DNA of 64,000 nucleotides from Bacillus sp. ZZV12-4809 (GCF_009849585.1 NZ_VCRN01000002.1:274902-338901), one strand, 5' to 3'; numbered from the stretch's first letter, positions 28,572-37,260 are shown. The notes: generated by a model not told the origin, from the letters alone. Numbers and translations: made by a program.

Positions 28572-28601
28572 GGAGCTTGGCCTTTCGGCCGGGTTTTTCT
28601 A
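28572..28601 (+). terminator. Second, weaker terminator-like hairpin
   Basis: CTTGGCC and GGCCGGG pair around TTTC (two G-T pairs), followed by TTTTTC. It is located 70-100 nt before the ATPase start. Confidence 0.6.
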
Positions 28602-28611
28602 AAAAATTCCA

Positions 28612-28622
28612 AGGTCTGACCT
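28612..28622 (+). promoter_or_regulatory. Operator-like palindrome AGGTCTGACCT
   Basis: A perfect 11-nt palindrome 46 nt before the ATPase start. It shares GGTCTGA with the palindrome in front of the GntR gene, so it may be a second site for the same regulator. Confidence 0.5.
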
Positions 28623-28668
28623 CTTACTACTAATGATTTCCTTATATTTTGAGCAAGGAGTGAAACGA

Positions 28669-30204
28669 ATGGATTATATTATTGAAATGCTCAACATTCG
28701 CAAGGAGTTTCCTGGAATCGTTGCGAATGATAATATCACGCTTCAGCTGAAACCAGGTGAAATTCATGCGCTGCTTGGCGAAAATGGTGCAGGCAAGTCA
28801 ACGTTGATGAACGTCCTTTTTGGCCTATATCAGCCTGAAAAGGGTGAAATCAAAGTTAAAGGAAAACCGGTGCGCATCACAGATCCTAATATAGCAAACG
28901 ACTTGGGCATCGGTATGGTCCACCAGCATTTCATGCTTGTAGACCGTTTCACTGTCACTGAAAATATTATTCTAGGAAAAGAAACAACCAAAGGCGGAAA
29001 AATAGATATTAAAAAGGCTGAAAAAGAAGTGAGGGAGATATCCGAGCGATATGGACTTGCTGTTGACCCTCAGGCTAAAATTTCAGATATTTCAGTAGGA
29101 ATGCAGCAGCGGGTGGAGATCTTAAAGACTCTCTATCGGGGTGCTGAAATCCTTATTTTTGATGAACCTACTGCTGTTCTGACTCCGCAGGAAATTAAAG
29201 AGTTAATCCAAATTATGAAAACGCTGATTCAGGAAGGCAAATCTATTATTCTGATCACTCACAAGCTGAAAGAAATAATGGAAGTGTGTGATCGGGTAAC
29301 AGTTATCCGCAAAGGAGTTGGAATTGGAACAGTAAATGTCACTGAAACCAACCCGAATGAACTTGCCAGCTTAATGGTGGGAAGGGAAGTTACTTTTAAA
29401 ACAGATAAATCAGACTCTAACCCGCAGGATCAGGTGCTTGAGATTCAAGGATTAAATGTGAAAGATTCACGGGGACTGGGTGTAGTTAATAATCTAAACC
29501 TTAATGTGCGCGCAGGTGAAATTGTCGGTATTGCCGGTGTAGACGGAAATGGACAGTCAGAGTTAATTGAAGCGATTACCGGTTTGAGGAAGTCTGAAAG
29601 CGGTTCAATTAAATTGAATGGCAAAGAAATCGCGAATATGCCTCCTCGTAAAGTTACGGAGACAGGTGTAGGGCATATTCCTCAGGACCGCCATAAACAT
29701 GGACTAGTTCTCGATTTTCCTATCGGAGAAAATATGGTTTTGCAATCTTATTATAAAGCTCCATTCTCTAATAAAGGAGTTCTCAACTTTAAAGAAATAT
29801 ACAGCAAAGCAAAAAAGCTGATAAAAGAATTCGATGTCAGAACTCCGAGTGAATTTACTCTTGCCAGGGCACTTTCCGGAGGTAATCAGCAAAAAGCCAT
29901 AATCGGGCGTGAAATTGACCGCAATCCGGATCTTCTGATTGCTGCTCAGCCGACACGTGGCCTTGACGTTGGTGCAATTGAATATATTCACAGGCGTCTG
30001 ATTGAACAGCGCGACCAGGGGAAAGCAGTGCTGCTTATTTCATTTGAATTAGATGAAATTATGAATGTCAGCGACCGGATTGCTGTTATTTATGAGGGTG
30101 AAATTGTAGCGGTAGTTGACCCGACACAAACAACAGAACAAGAATTAGGTTTATTGATGGCCGGTTCTAAACGGAAGGAAGCGGGTGGCGAAAACCATGT
30201 CTAA
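28669..30204 (+). CDS. ABC transporter ATP-binding protein, nucleoside type (NupO-like)
   Basis: A 511-residue protein with two fused ABC domains, the layout of sugar/nucleoside importers (RbsA, NupO). The first half has Walker A GENGAGKST, signature VGMQQRVEI and Walker B LIFDEPTAVLTPQE. The second has the degenerate Walker A GVDGNGQSE and signature SGGNQQKAI with LIAAQPTRGLDVGA. ATG 28669 follows CAAGGAG; the upstream ATG at 28633 lacks a ribosome-binding site. It overlaps the first permease gene by 8 nt. Together with the lipoprotein and two permeases it makes a complete importer. Confidence 0.94.
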   Translation: MDYIIEMLNIRKEFPGIVANDNITLQLKPGEIHALLGENGAGKSTLMNVLFGLYQPEKGEIKVKGKPVRITDPNIANDLGIGMVHQHFMLVDRFTVTENIILGKETTKGGKIDIKKAEKEVREISERYGLAVDPQAKISDISVGMQQRVEILKTLYRGAEILIFDEPTAVLTPQEIKELIQIMKTLIQEGKSIILITHKLKEIMEVCDRVTVIRKGVGIGTVNVTETNPNELASLMVGREVTFKTDKSDSNPQDQVLEIQGLNVKDSRGLGVVNNLNLNVRAGEIVGIAGVDGNGQSELIEAITGLRKSESGSIKLNGKEIANMPPRKVTETGVGHIPQDRHKHGLVLDFPIGENMVLQSYYKAPFSNKGVLNFKEIYSKAKKLIKEFDVRTPSEFTLARALSGGNQQKAIIGREIDRNPDLLIAAQPTRGLDVGAIEYIHRRLIEQRDQGKAVLLISFELDEIMNVSDRIAVIYEGEIVAVVDPTQTTEQELGLLMAGSKRKEAGGENHV

Positions 30205-31243
30205 TCGCATGAAGAATATTGTCGTACCTCTAGTTGCCGTTCTCCTCGGGGTATTAGTAGGGACAATCATTATGATAGCAACAGGGTATAATGCCGGATC
30301 TGCATTTATTGCCCTATGGAACGGTGCTTTCGGAGAAATCTACTACACTGGTGAAGTAATCAGACAGGTGACTCCTTATATTCTTGCCGGTTTGGCGGTT
30401 GCATTTGCTTTCCGTACTGGCTTATTTAACATCGGTGTTGAAGGACAGCTGATCGTCGGGTGGCTTGCAGCTGTTTGGGTAGGGGTTGCATTTGAACTTC
30501 CAAAATTCATTCATCTGCCGCTTGCGGTTCTCGCAGCAGCTGCGGCTGGTGCGCTGTGGGCATTCATACCGGGCCTTTTGAAAGCCAAGTTTAAAGTGCA
30601 TGAAGTAATTGTCACGATTATGATGAACTATGTGGCCTTGCATGTAACGAACTATATTATCCGTACGGTTCTTTCAGAAAAAAGTGACCGGACAGAAATG
30701 ATTGCAGAATCTGCATCATTGCGTTCCCCGTTTCTAGAGGGATTAACTGATTATTCCCGTCTGCACTGGGGAATTTTAATTGCTTTAGCTTGTGTGTTTA
30801 TTATGTGGTTCCTTTTGGAAAAAACAACAAAGGGTTACGAATTGCGCGCTGTAGGCTTTAACCAGCATGCATCTGAATATGCAGGCATGAGTGTCAGCAG
30901 AAATATCATCCTGTCAATGGTAATCTCAGGAGCATTTGCAGGTCTTGCGGGTGCGATGGAAGCGTTGGGGACATTCGGCTATGCAGCTATTAAGGGCGGA
31001 TTTACCGGAGTAGGCTTTGATGGTATTGCGGTAGCATTATTAGGCGGCAATGGCCCAATTGGAATTATTTTTGCAGCATTGCTATTCGGAAGCTTGAAGG
31101 TTGGCGCCTTGAACATGCCGCTTGAGGCTGGAGTTCCAAATGAACTGGTTGATATTATCATTGCTCTTATTGTTTTCTTTGTTGCAGCAAGTTATATGAT
31201 TCGCATCTTAATTGACCGTATCAGCAAAAAGGGGGTGAAGTAA
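30197..31243 (+). CDS. ABC transporter permease, nucleoside type (NupP-like)
   Basis: A 348-residue membrane protein of the branched-chain amino acid/ribose permease family (BPD_transp_2), with about eight to ten hydrophobic segments. Recognisable runs are TGLFNIGVEGQLIVGWLAA, KFKVHEVIVTIMMNYVALH and GFDGIAVALLGGNGPIGI. ATG 30197 sits behind GGGTGG; the GTG at 30185 was rejected because it lies within that site. It overlaps the ATPase gene by 8 nt, and the second permease starts directly after its stop. Confidence 0.93.
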   Translation: MSNRMKNIVVPLVAVLLGVLVGTIIMIATGYNAGSAFIALWNGAFGEIYYTGEVIRQVTPYILAGLAVAFAFRTGLFNIGVEGQLIVGWLAAVWVGVAFELPKFIHLPLAVLAAAAAGALWAFIPGLLKAKFKVHEVIVTIMMNYVALHVTNYIIRTVLSEKSDRTEMIAESASLRSPFLEGLTDYSRLHWGILIALACVFIMWFLLEKTTKGYELRAVGFNQHASEYAGMSVSRNIILSMVISGAFAGLAGAMEALGTFGYAAIKGGFTGVGFDGIAVALLGGNGPIGIIFAALLFGSLKVGALNMPLEAGVPNELVDIIIALIVFFVAASYMIRILIDRISKKGVK

Positions 31244-32203
31244 GTGGGCTTAATGGAGATCTTATTAATTATTATTCCATCAACCTTGCTTTGGGCAGCC
31301 CCGCTTATATTCACTGGTTTGGGCGGAAACTTTTCAGAAAGCTCCGGTGTTGTAAATATCGGTTTAGAGGGCTTGATGGTAATTGGAGCATTCACTGCCA
31401 TTGTTTTTAACCTGACATTTGTTGATGTATTTGGCAGTATGACTCCGTGGGTTGCATTACTTGCAGCTATGGTTGTTGGCGCTTTACTATCCATCCTGCA
31501 TGCTGTTGCTTCTATTACGTTTAGAGCAGACCAGGTTGTGTCAGGGGTTGCGATTAACCTTCTTGCAATTGGTGCAGCACTGTTCCTGGTTAAATACATT
31601 TATGGAAAAGGGCAGACAGATATCATTCAAAAAGGATTCAGCAAAGTGGATATCCCATTTTTGAGTGACATACCTGTTATCGGCAAGTTGTTTTTTTCAA
31701 ACACGTATTATACGTCATTCGCTGCCATCGCCGTTGCATTCCTGGCCTGGTTTGTGATGTTTAAAACCCCATTCGGGCTAAGGCTTCGGGCGGTTGGTGA
31801 ACATCCAATGGCTGCCGATACAATGGGTATCAATGTAACAAGGATGAGATATATTGGGGTATTAATCTCCGGAGCACTTGCAGGAATAGGCGGCGGGGTG
31901 TACGCACAATCGATTTCTTCAGATTTCGGGCATGCGACCATCAGCGGACAGGGCTTTATGGCTCTGGCGGCATTGATCTTTGGTAAGTGGCATCCGCTTG
32001 GTGTTATGGGTGCGGCTTTATTCTTCGGATTTGCGCAAAGCTTGAGCATCATCGGCTCCAGCCTTCCATTCCTTGAGAATATTCCAAATGTATATCTTCT
32101 CATTGCACCATATGTATTAACGATTCTGGCATTAACAGGTTTCATCGGACGTGCCGATGCTCCAAAAGCATCTGGTACTCCTTATATAAAAGGAAAGCGT
32201 TAA
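31244..32203 (+). CDS. ABC transporter permease, nucleoside type (NupQ-like)
   Basis: The second permease of the importer, 319 residues with about eight membrane segments. Family runs are SESSGVVNIGLEGLMVIGAF, RADQVVSGVAINLLAIG and GQGFMALAALIFGKWHPLG. The start is GTG 31244, which directly follows the stop of the first permease and has AAAGGGGGTGA at good distance. Paired permeases of this type with a BMP lipoprotein are typical of purine nucleoside uptake (for example B. subtilis NupPQ). A terminator ends the operon. Confidence 0.93.
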   Translation: MGLMEILLIIIPSTLLWAAPLIFTGLGGNFSESSGVVNIGLEGLMVIGAFTAIVFNLTFVDVFGSMTPWVALLAAMVVGALLSILHAVASITFRADQVVSGVAINLLAIGAALFLVKYIYGKGQTDIIQKGFSKVDIPFLSDIPVIGKLFFSNTYYTSFAAIAVAFLAWFVMFKTPFGLRLRAVGEHPMAADTMGINVTRMRYIGVLISGALAGIGGGVYAQSISSDFGHATISGQGFMALAALIFGKWHPLGVMGAALFFGFAQSLSIIGSSLPFLENIPNVYLLIAPYVLTILALTGFIGRADAPKASGTPYIKGKR

Positions 32204-32210
32204 AAAGCAA

Positions 32211-32244
32211 AGCCTCATTTCTTCTCGGAAATGGGGTTTTTTTG
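32211..32244 (+). terminator. Terminator after the nucleoside transporter operon
   Basis: CCTCATTTC pairs with GAAATGGGG (G-T pairs) around TTCTCG, followed by TTTTTTT. Confidence 0.88.
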
Positions 32245-32332
32245 CTCAGATTTATTGTGGGAGTTCGCTCACTCATGTACAAGCCGCTAGCGCTTATCAT
32301 ATATATATAAACCTTCCAATACAGCCAATAAC

Positions 32333-32362
32333 TTGAAATAAAGAAATAGGGCAAGGTATAGT
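32333..32362 (+). promoter_or_regulatory. Sigma-A promoter for the ymfF-ymfH operon
   Basis: TTGAAA and TATAGT are separated by 18 nt, about 130 nt before ymfF. A small GGG/CCC hairpin with a CTTTTT tail follows near 32422-32439. Confidence 0.55.
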
Positions 32363-32490
32363 AAGAATATGATTTATTACAAAGGATATTATAGAAGATA
32401 GCAGCAAAGTGTTTACATATAGGGGATGTTCCCTCTTTTTACTATTGACTGAACTTTGGACTCATTAATTAACTGACAGGAGGAAAAGAC

Positions 32491-33771
32491 ATGGCCGTAA
32501 TCTCTGAATCCGTAAAACCCATGAATGGCTATAAGCTTCACGTGGTTAAAACAGAGAAATATAAAACCAATACCCTGGTTTGGAAAATGAAAGCCCCGCT
32601 GGAAAAGAGTACTGTTACATTAAGATCCCTTTTGCCTCATGTATTGCAGAGCAGCAGCTCGTCCTACCCTGCGACTGGAAAACTGCGCGCATACATTGAT
32701 GAATTATATGGTGCAACGCTTTTCGTAGATCTGGCCAAAAAGGGCGAGTATCATGTCATTACCATTTCAGTTGAAATTGCAAACGAAAAATTTCTTTCAG
32801 ATCCAACTCCTCTTTTGAAAAAAGCGTTCCAATTTTTAGCGGAAATCTTGACAAAGCCAAATGTGCATGAAGGCGCTTTTGACCCGGATACCGTTGAAAA
32901 AGAAAAAAGGACGCTTAAACAGAGAATTCAATCCGTTTACGATGATAAAATGCGCTATTCCAATTTTCGGCTGGTTCAGGAAATGTGCAAAAATGAGCCA
33001 TATGCTCTGCATGTGCATGGCGAGAAGGATGATGTGGACAATATCACTCCTCAAAGCCTCTATGAATATTATCAGCAGGCCTTGGCGCAGGATGAACTCG
33101 ATTTATATGTTATTGGTGATGTGGAAGAGGCAGATGCCGAAGCCTATGCAGGTGAACTTTTAACTTTTGAGAAGAGAACACCACAGGCAGCCCCTTCATC
33201 CCCTGTTAATACCAAGGAATCTGTAAACGAAGTCAGGGAAGAACAGGATGTGAAGCAGGGGAAACTAAATATCGGCTACCGGACAAATGTCGTTTACGGT
33301 GACCCGGAATATTATGCTCTTCAGATATTCAATGGAATCTTCGGTGGTTTTTCTCACTCAAAACTGTTTTTGAACGTCAGGGAAAAAGCCAGTCTCGCTT
33401 ACTACGTAGCCAGCCGTCTGGAAAGCCATAAAGGATTAATGATGGTAATGTCAGGGATCGATAACAATAACTATGATCAGGCAGTGAGTATCATTAAAGA
33501 ACAACTGGAAGCCATGCAAAACGGTGACTTTACTGAACAGGAAATGGAACAGACCAAAGCAGTGATTAAAAATCAGCTTCTGGAGACTGTTGATACAGCA
33601 CGCGGGATTGTCGAAGTCCTTTACCATAATGTTGTTTCAGGAAAAGAAATTACCCTTCAAACCTGGATGGATGAAATGGATAAGGTAACAAAAGAGGAAA
33701 TTGCCCTAACAGCCAAGAAGGTCAGTTTGGATACTGTGTATTTTCTGACAGGAAAGGAGGCAGGCAAGTAA
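32491..33771 (+). CDS. ymfF: M16-family protein YmfF, zinc motif absent
   Basis: A 426-residue M16-fold protein (YmfF/AlbE-like partner). The region where active M16 enzymes carry HXXEH instead reads SSSYPATGKLRAYIDELYGATLF, so the zinc ligands are missing. The C-terminal M16 half is intact: GFSHSKLFLNVREKASLAYYVASRLESHKG. Active and inactive M16 subunits commonly work in pairs, and the next gene, overlapping by one nucleotide, encodes the HXXEH-bearing partner. GGAGGAAAAG precedes ATG 32491. The substrate is unknown. Confidence 0.88.
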   Translation: MAVISESVKPMNGYKLHVVKTEKYKTNTLVWKMKAPLEKSTVTLRSLLPHVLQSSSSSYPATGKLRAYIDELYGATLFVDLAKKGEYHVITISVEIANEKFLSDPTPLLKKAFQFLAEILTKPNVHEGAFDPDTVEKEKRTLKQRIQSVYDDKMRYSNFRLVQEMCKNEPYALHVHGEKDDVDNITPQSLYEYYQQALAQDELDLYVIGDVEEADAEAYAGELLTFEKRTPQAAPSSPVNTKESVNEVREEQDVKQGKLNIGYRTNVVYGDPEYYALQIFNGIFGGFSHSKLFLNVREKASLAYYVASRLESHKGLMMVMSGIDNNNYDQAVSIIKEQLEAMQNGDFTEQEMEQTKAVIKNQLLETVDTARGIVEVLYHNVVSGKEITLQTWMDEMDKVTKEEIALTAKKVSLDTVYFLTGKEAGK

Positions 33772-35060
33772 TGGAAAAAATCACTTTCGACCAGCTTCAG
33801 GAAGCATTGTATTATGAAAAGCTTGATAATGGTCTCGATGTATATATTTTGCCGAAAAAGGGATTTAACAAGACCTATGCCACCTTTACGACAAAGTACG
33901 GATCAATTGACAACCATTTCCTGCCCCCCGGAAAAGAGGAGTTTATAAAGGTTCCGGATGGGATTGCTCATTTTTTGGAGCATAAGCTCTTTGAAAAAGA
34001 GGACGGTGATGTGTTTCAGCAATTCAGCAAGCAGGGAGCATCAGCTAATGCTTTTACATCTTTTACAAGGACAGCTTATCTATTTTCCAGCACGTCAAAT
34101 GTAGAGTTGAATCTTGAAACGCTTATAGATTTTGTGCAGGACCCATATTTTACAGAGAAGACTGTTGAAAAAGAGAAAGGCATCATTGGCCAGGAAATCA
34201 CCATGTATGATGACAATCCTGACTGGCGCTTATATTTTGGATTAATAGAAAATATGTTCAAAAACCATCCTGTTAAAATCGATATCGCAGGTACGATTGA
34301 GTCCATTTCCGATATCACAAAAGATATGCTGTATGAATGCTATGAAACGTTCTACCACCCAAGCAACATGCTGCTGTTCATCGTTGGACCAGTTGATCCG
34401 GATCAGATTATGTCTCAGGTGAAGAATAATCAAAGCAAAAAGGATTATAAAGAGATGCCGGAAATCAAACGTCAATTCGAGGAAGAGCCGCCTGAAACGG
34501 CTGAAAAGAAAAAAGTTCTAGAGATGAATGTCCAGACCTCTAAGTGCCTGGTTGGGATCAAGAGCAGTACGGCAAATCAGTCTGGCAAAGAAATGCTTAT
34601 AAATGAACTGAGTCTGAATGTGCTGCTGGATATTTTATTTGGTAAAAGTTCTGAGCATTACAGCACACTGTATAATGAAGGGTTAATTGATGACACATTC
34701 TCCTATGATTATACACAGGAGCAGGGCTTTGGCTTTGCCATGGTAGGCGGAGACACAAATAATCCTGACCGTTTGGCTGAAACGCTGCAAAAGATGCTGC
34801 TCGATTCAAGGGAAAAGGGAGCAATTTCACAGGAAACACTTGATCGGACAAAGAAGAAGAAAATAGGTGCATTCCTGCGGGCTGTCAATTCACCGGAATA
34901 TATCGCCAACCAATTTACCCGGTATGCTTTTAATGATATGGATTTATTCGATGTTGTGCCGACCCTTGAAAGCATCACGCTTGAGGATGTGGAAAATGCG
35001 GCTGGAAACTTAATAAGCGAAGAAAGGTTTACGGTTTGCCAGGTTGTCCCTAAGAAATAA
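33771..35060 (+). CDS. ymfH: M16-family zinc metallopeptidase YmfH
   Basis: A 429-residue M16 peptidase with the zinc motif HFLEH (H67, E70, H71) in GIAHFLEHKLFEKEDGDVF and the downstream Glu region EKEKGIIGQEITMYDDNPDW. It starts at the last base of the ymfF stop codon (TAATG), so the two are translationally coupled and probably form the active/inactive pair of a heterodimer. The C-terminal half ends ERFTVCQVVPKK. A terminator follows. Substrates are not known; related pairs process small peptides. Confidence 0.9.
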   Translation: MEKITFDQLQEALYYEKLDNGLDVYILPKKGFNKTYATFTTKYGSIDNHFLPPGKEEFIKVPDGIAHFLEHKLFEKEDGDVFQQFSKQGASANAFTSFTRTAYLFSSTSNVELNLETLIDFVQDPYFTEKTVEKEKGIIGQEITMYDDNPDWRLYFGLIENMFKNHPVKIDIAGTIESISDITKDMLYECYETFYHPSNMLLFIVGPVDPDQIMSQVKNNQSKKDYKEMPEIKRQFEEEPPETAEKKKVLEMNVQTSKCLVGIKSSTANQSGKEMLINELSLNVLLDILFGKSSEHYSTLYNEGLIDDTFSYDYTQEQGFGFAMVGGDTNNPDRLAETLQKMLLDSREKGAISQETLDRTKKKKIGAFLRAVNSPEYIANQFTRYAFNDMDLFDVVPTLESITLEDVENAAGNLISEERFTVCQVVPKK

Positions 35061-35072
35061 GAAGCAGTTGCT

Positions 35073-35106
35073 GCAGAGCGCCATTAAATGGCGCTTTGCT
35101 TTTTTC
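35073..35106 (+). terminator. Terminator after ymfH
   Basis: GCA-g-AGCGCCAT pairs with ATGGCGCT-t-TGC around TAA, followed by TTTTTT. Confidence 0.88.
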
Positions 35107-35119
35107 GGGAGGAATTGAA

Positions 35120-35842
35120 ATGAGGAAATTTGCATTAGTAACTGGAGCAAGCGGAGGAATCGGCCAGGCAGTCAGCGTCAAACTGGCAGAAGAAGGCTAT
35201 TCGCTTTATTTGCATTACAATCAAAATAAAGAGGAGATCAACAGGCTCCTCGACCGCCTGCAAAGGATTGGCGGAGAATATATTCCGATCCAGGCAGACC
35301 TTTCTGTGCCAGGCGGTTATAAAAAAATTAGCTCTAACATATTTTCGCTTGATGCCATTATCCATAATAGCGGAACCGCTCAATATGGACTACTTACTGA
35401 AATAAATCAAACCGAATTGGAAGCTCTAATGAACCTTCATGTGAACTCGCCGCTTCTTTTGACCAAAGAGCTTCTGCCAAAACTTTTGTCAAAGGGGAGC
35501 GGAAATATTATAGTGGTTTCCTCAATATGGGGCCAAACAGGTGCTGCTTGTGAAGTTGCTTACTCAGCTGCAAAGGGTGCACAAATTGCTTTTGCAAAAT
35601 CTTTAAGCAAGGAGGTTGCCCTGAACGGGGTGAGGGTTAATGCTATAGCCCCTGGTGCAGTTGAGACAGCCATGCTGAATGATTTTACTGAAGAAGAGCT
35701 TGAAACTGTAAAAAGTGAAATTCCTATGGGCAGGCTTGCCTTGCCTGCTGATATAGCCAACGCCATTGCCTTTCTTCTTTCAGATAAGGCCTCGTATATT
35801 ACCGGGCAGGTCATGGCAGTAAACGGCGGCTGGTATACGTAA
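35120..35842 (+). CDS. ymfI: Short-chain dehydrogenase/reductase YmfI
   Basis: A classical SDR of 240 residues, related to FabG-type 3-oxoacyl reductases. The cofactor motif is TGASGGIG (about residues 9-16). The active site is complete, with SS in IVVSSIWG and YSAAK in AYSAAKGAQIAFAKSLSKE, followed by VNAIAPGAVETAML. ATG 35120 has GGGAGGAAT upstream; the longer frame from 35096 runs through the ymfH terminator. Its substrate cannot be read from sequence. Confidence 0.9.
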   Translation: MRKFALVTGASGGIGQAVSVKLAEEGYSLYLHYNQNKEEINRLLDRLQRIGGEYIPIQADLSVPGGYKKISSNIFSLDAIIHNSGTAQYGLLTEINQTELEALMNLHVNSPLLLTKELLPKLLSKGSGNIIVVSSIWGQTGAACEVAYSAAKGAQIAFAKSLSKEVALNGVRVNAIAPGAVETAMLNDFTEEELETVKSEIPMGRLALPADIANAIAFLLSDKASYITGQVMAVNGGWYT

Positions 35843-35903
35843 CTGCAAATCGCTAAAAGAAGTGTCATTTATTTTTAAGAGTCATTTCCATGTGCATGCA
35901 TAT

Positions 35904-35931
35904 TTTATTCAGCTCCTAAGCACAATATAAT
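35904..35931 (+). promoter_or_regulatory. Candidate promoter for ymfJ
   Basis: TTTATT and a consensus TATAAT are separated by 16 nt. TATAAT runs into the 8-nt palindrome TTGTACAA at 35931-35938. Confidence 0.5.
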
Positions 35932-35958
35932 TGTACAACATTTAAAGGAGGCAAAATC

Positions 35959-36216
35959 ATGTCTGTACTAGATAACTGGCAGCAATGGAAAGATTTCCTT
36001 GGCGATCGTCTTCATCAGGGAATGGATCAGGGAATGAATAAAGAAACAGTAAATGACCTTGCTTTTCAAATCGGCGATTATTTAGCTAAGCAAGTTGAGC
36101 CTAAGAATGACCAGGAAAAAATCCTGGCTGATCTTTGGTCTGTAGCAAGTCCTGAAGAGCAGCATGCGATTGCCAATATGATGGTAAAGCTAGTTCAGAA
36201 CGACGGTACTCGCTAA
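35959..36216 (+). CDS. ymfJ: DUF3243 family protein YmfJ
   Basis: An 85-residue protein of the DUF3243 family: MSVLDNWQQWKDFLGDRLHQ, then VNDLAFQIGDYLAKQVEPKNDQEKILADLWSVASPEEQHAIANMMVKLV. It is predicted all-helical and soluble. The gene has AAAGGAGG upstream, its own candidate promoter and a strong terminator, so it is probably monocistronic. The function is unknown in the literature I know; it is conserved at this place in Bacillus. Confidence 0.88.
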   Translation: MSVLDNWQQWKDFLGDRLHQGMDQGMNKETVNDLAFQIGDYLAKQVEPKNDQEKILADLWSVASPEEQHAIANMMVKLVQNDGTR

Positions 36217-36236
36217 GAAAATTATAGAAATCAGGG

Positions 36237-36270
36237 AAAAGAGAGGCTTGGCCTCTCTTTTCGATTTTTA
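36237..36270 (+). terminator. Terminator after ymfJ
   Basis: AAAAGAGAGGC and GCCTCTCTTTT are perfect 11-nt arms around TTG, followed by CGATTTTT. Confidence 0.92.
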
Positions 36271-36375
36271 CCCCAAAACATTTCCTCCCCGGCCAAACGG
36301 GTTTTTCCTTTCATATTGGCAAAAAATCATATATTATAGAATCTAGATGAAAATTTAGGATAAGTTTAATAAAAT

Positions 36376-36404
36376 TTTACATACAAAAAAAGTTCATTTA
36401 TATA
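36376..36404 (+). promoter_or_regulatory. Sigma-A promoter for ymfK-rodZ
   Basis: TTTACA and TATATA are separated by 17 nt. A perfect palindrome at 36409-36426 covers the predicted start site. Confidence 0.65.
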
Positions 36405-36408
36405 TAAA

Positions 36409-36426
36409 ATGCGCTTGTAAGCGCAT
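36409..36426 (+). promoter_or_regulatory. Palindrome at the ymfK start site, operator or leader hairpin
   Basis: ATGCGCTT-GT-AAGCGCAT has perfect 8-nt arms. It sits between the -10 box and the ribosome-binding site GGAGGAGG, so a bound protein or a folded hairpin here would affect expression. Confidence 0.5.
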
Positions 36427-36447
36427 CATGCAGGAGGAGGTTTTCCG

Positions 36448-37239
36448 GTGGAGAAAACAGAATGGTATTTGGAGTATGAAATCCAAAAAAATCGTCCCGG
36501 CTTGCTTGGTGACATTTCTTCCCTGCTGGGTATGCTATCCATTAACATTGTCACGATTAATGGCGTGGATGAAGGCCGCAGAGGCTTGCTGATTTTGGCT
36601 AAAGACCATGAACAGATTGAACGCCTAAAGTCCATTCTTAATACGATGGACACAATTAAAGTGATTAAGCTTAGGGAGCCTAAGCTGAGGGACCGGCTTG
36701 CAGTGCGTCATGGAAGATATATTCAAAGGGATGCCGACGATAAGAAAACCTTTAGGTTTGTCAGGGACGAGCTTGGGCTCTTAGTGGATTTCATGGCTGA
36801 ATTATTTAAGCAGGAAGGGCACAAGTTAATAGGGATCAGAGGAATGCCAAGGGTTGGAAAAACAGAATCCATAGTCGCTTCAAGTGTCTGTGCGAACAAA
36901 CGCTGGCTATTTGTATCATCCACACTGCTGAAGCAGACGATACGAAATCAGCTGATCGAGGATGAATATAATGAAAATAATTTGTTCATAATAGACGGAA
37001 TTGTCTCAACCCGGCGTGCCAACGAACGGCACTGGCAGCTGGTCAGGGAAATTATGCGCCTCCCAGCAGTTAAAGTAGTGGAGCATCCGGATATTTTTGT
37101 GCAAAACACTGAGTACTCTCTTAATGATTTTGATTATATTATTGAGCTTCGCCACGACCCTGAGGAAGAGATAACCTATGATGTGGTTGAGAAGAACAAC
37201 ATGTTCTCTGAATCAGATTTTGGAGGCTTTGATTTTTAG
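36448..37239 (+). CDS. ymfK: YmfK, DUF3388 protein with ACT-like domain and P-loop-like motif
   Basis: A 263-residue protein of the DUF3388 family. The N-terminal 75 residues resemble an ACT domain (EIQKNRPGLLGDISSLLGMLSINIVTINGV). Further on, near residues 130-140, GMPRVGKTES fits a Walker A P-loop (GxxxxGKT), and NLFIIDGIVS resembles a Walker B strand. The start is GTG 36448 with GGAGGAGG upstream. It is followed by the RodZ-like gene. Function is unestablished; regulator or nucleotide-dependent switch is an inference from the two motifs. Confidence 0.85.
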   Translation: MEKTEWYLEYEIQKNRPGLLGDISSLLGMLSINIVTINGVDEGRRGLLILAKDHEQIERLKSILNTMDTIKVIKLREPKLRDRLAVRHGRYIQRDADDKKTFRFVRDELGLLVDFMAELFKQEGHKLIGIRGMPRVGKTESIVASSVCANKRWLFVSSTLLKQTIRNQLIEDEYNENNLFIIDGIVSTRRANERHWQLVREIMRLPAVKVVEHPDIFVQNTEYSLNDFDYIIELRHDPEEEITYDVVEKNNMFSESDFGGFDF

Positions 37240-37260
37240 TAAGTTGGAAGGTGTTGTAAA

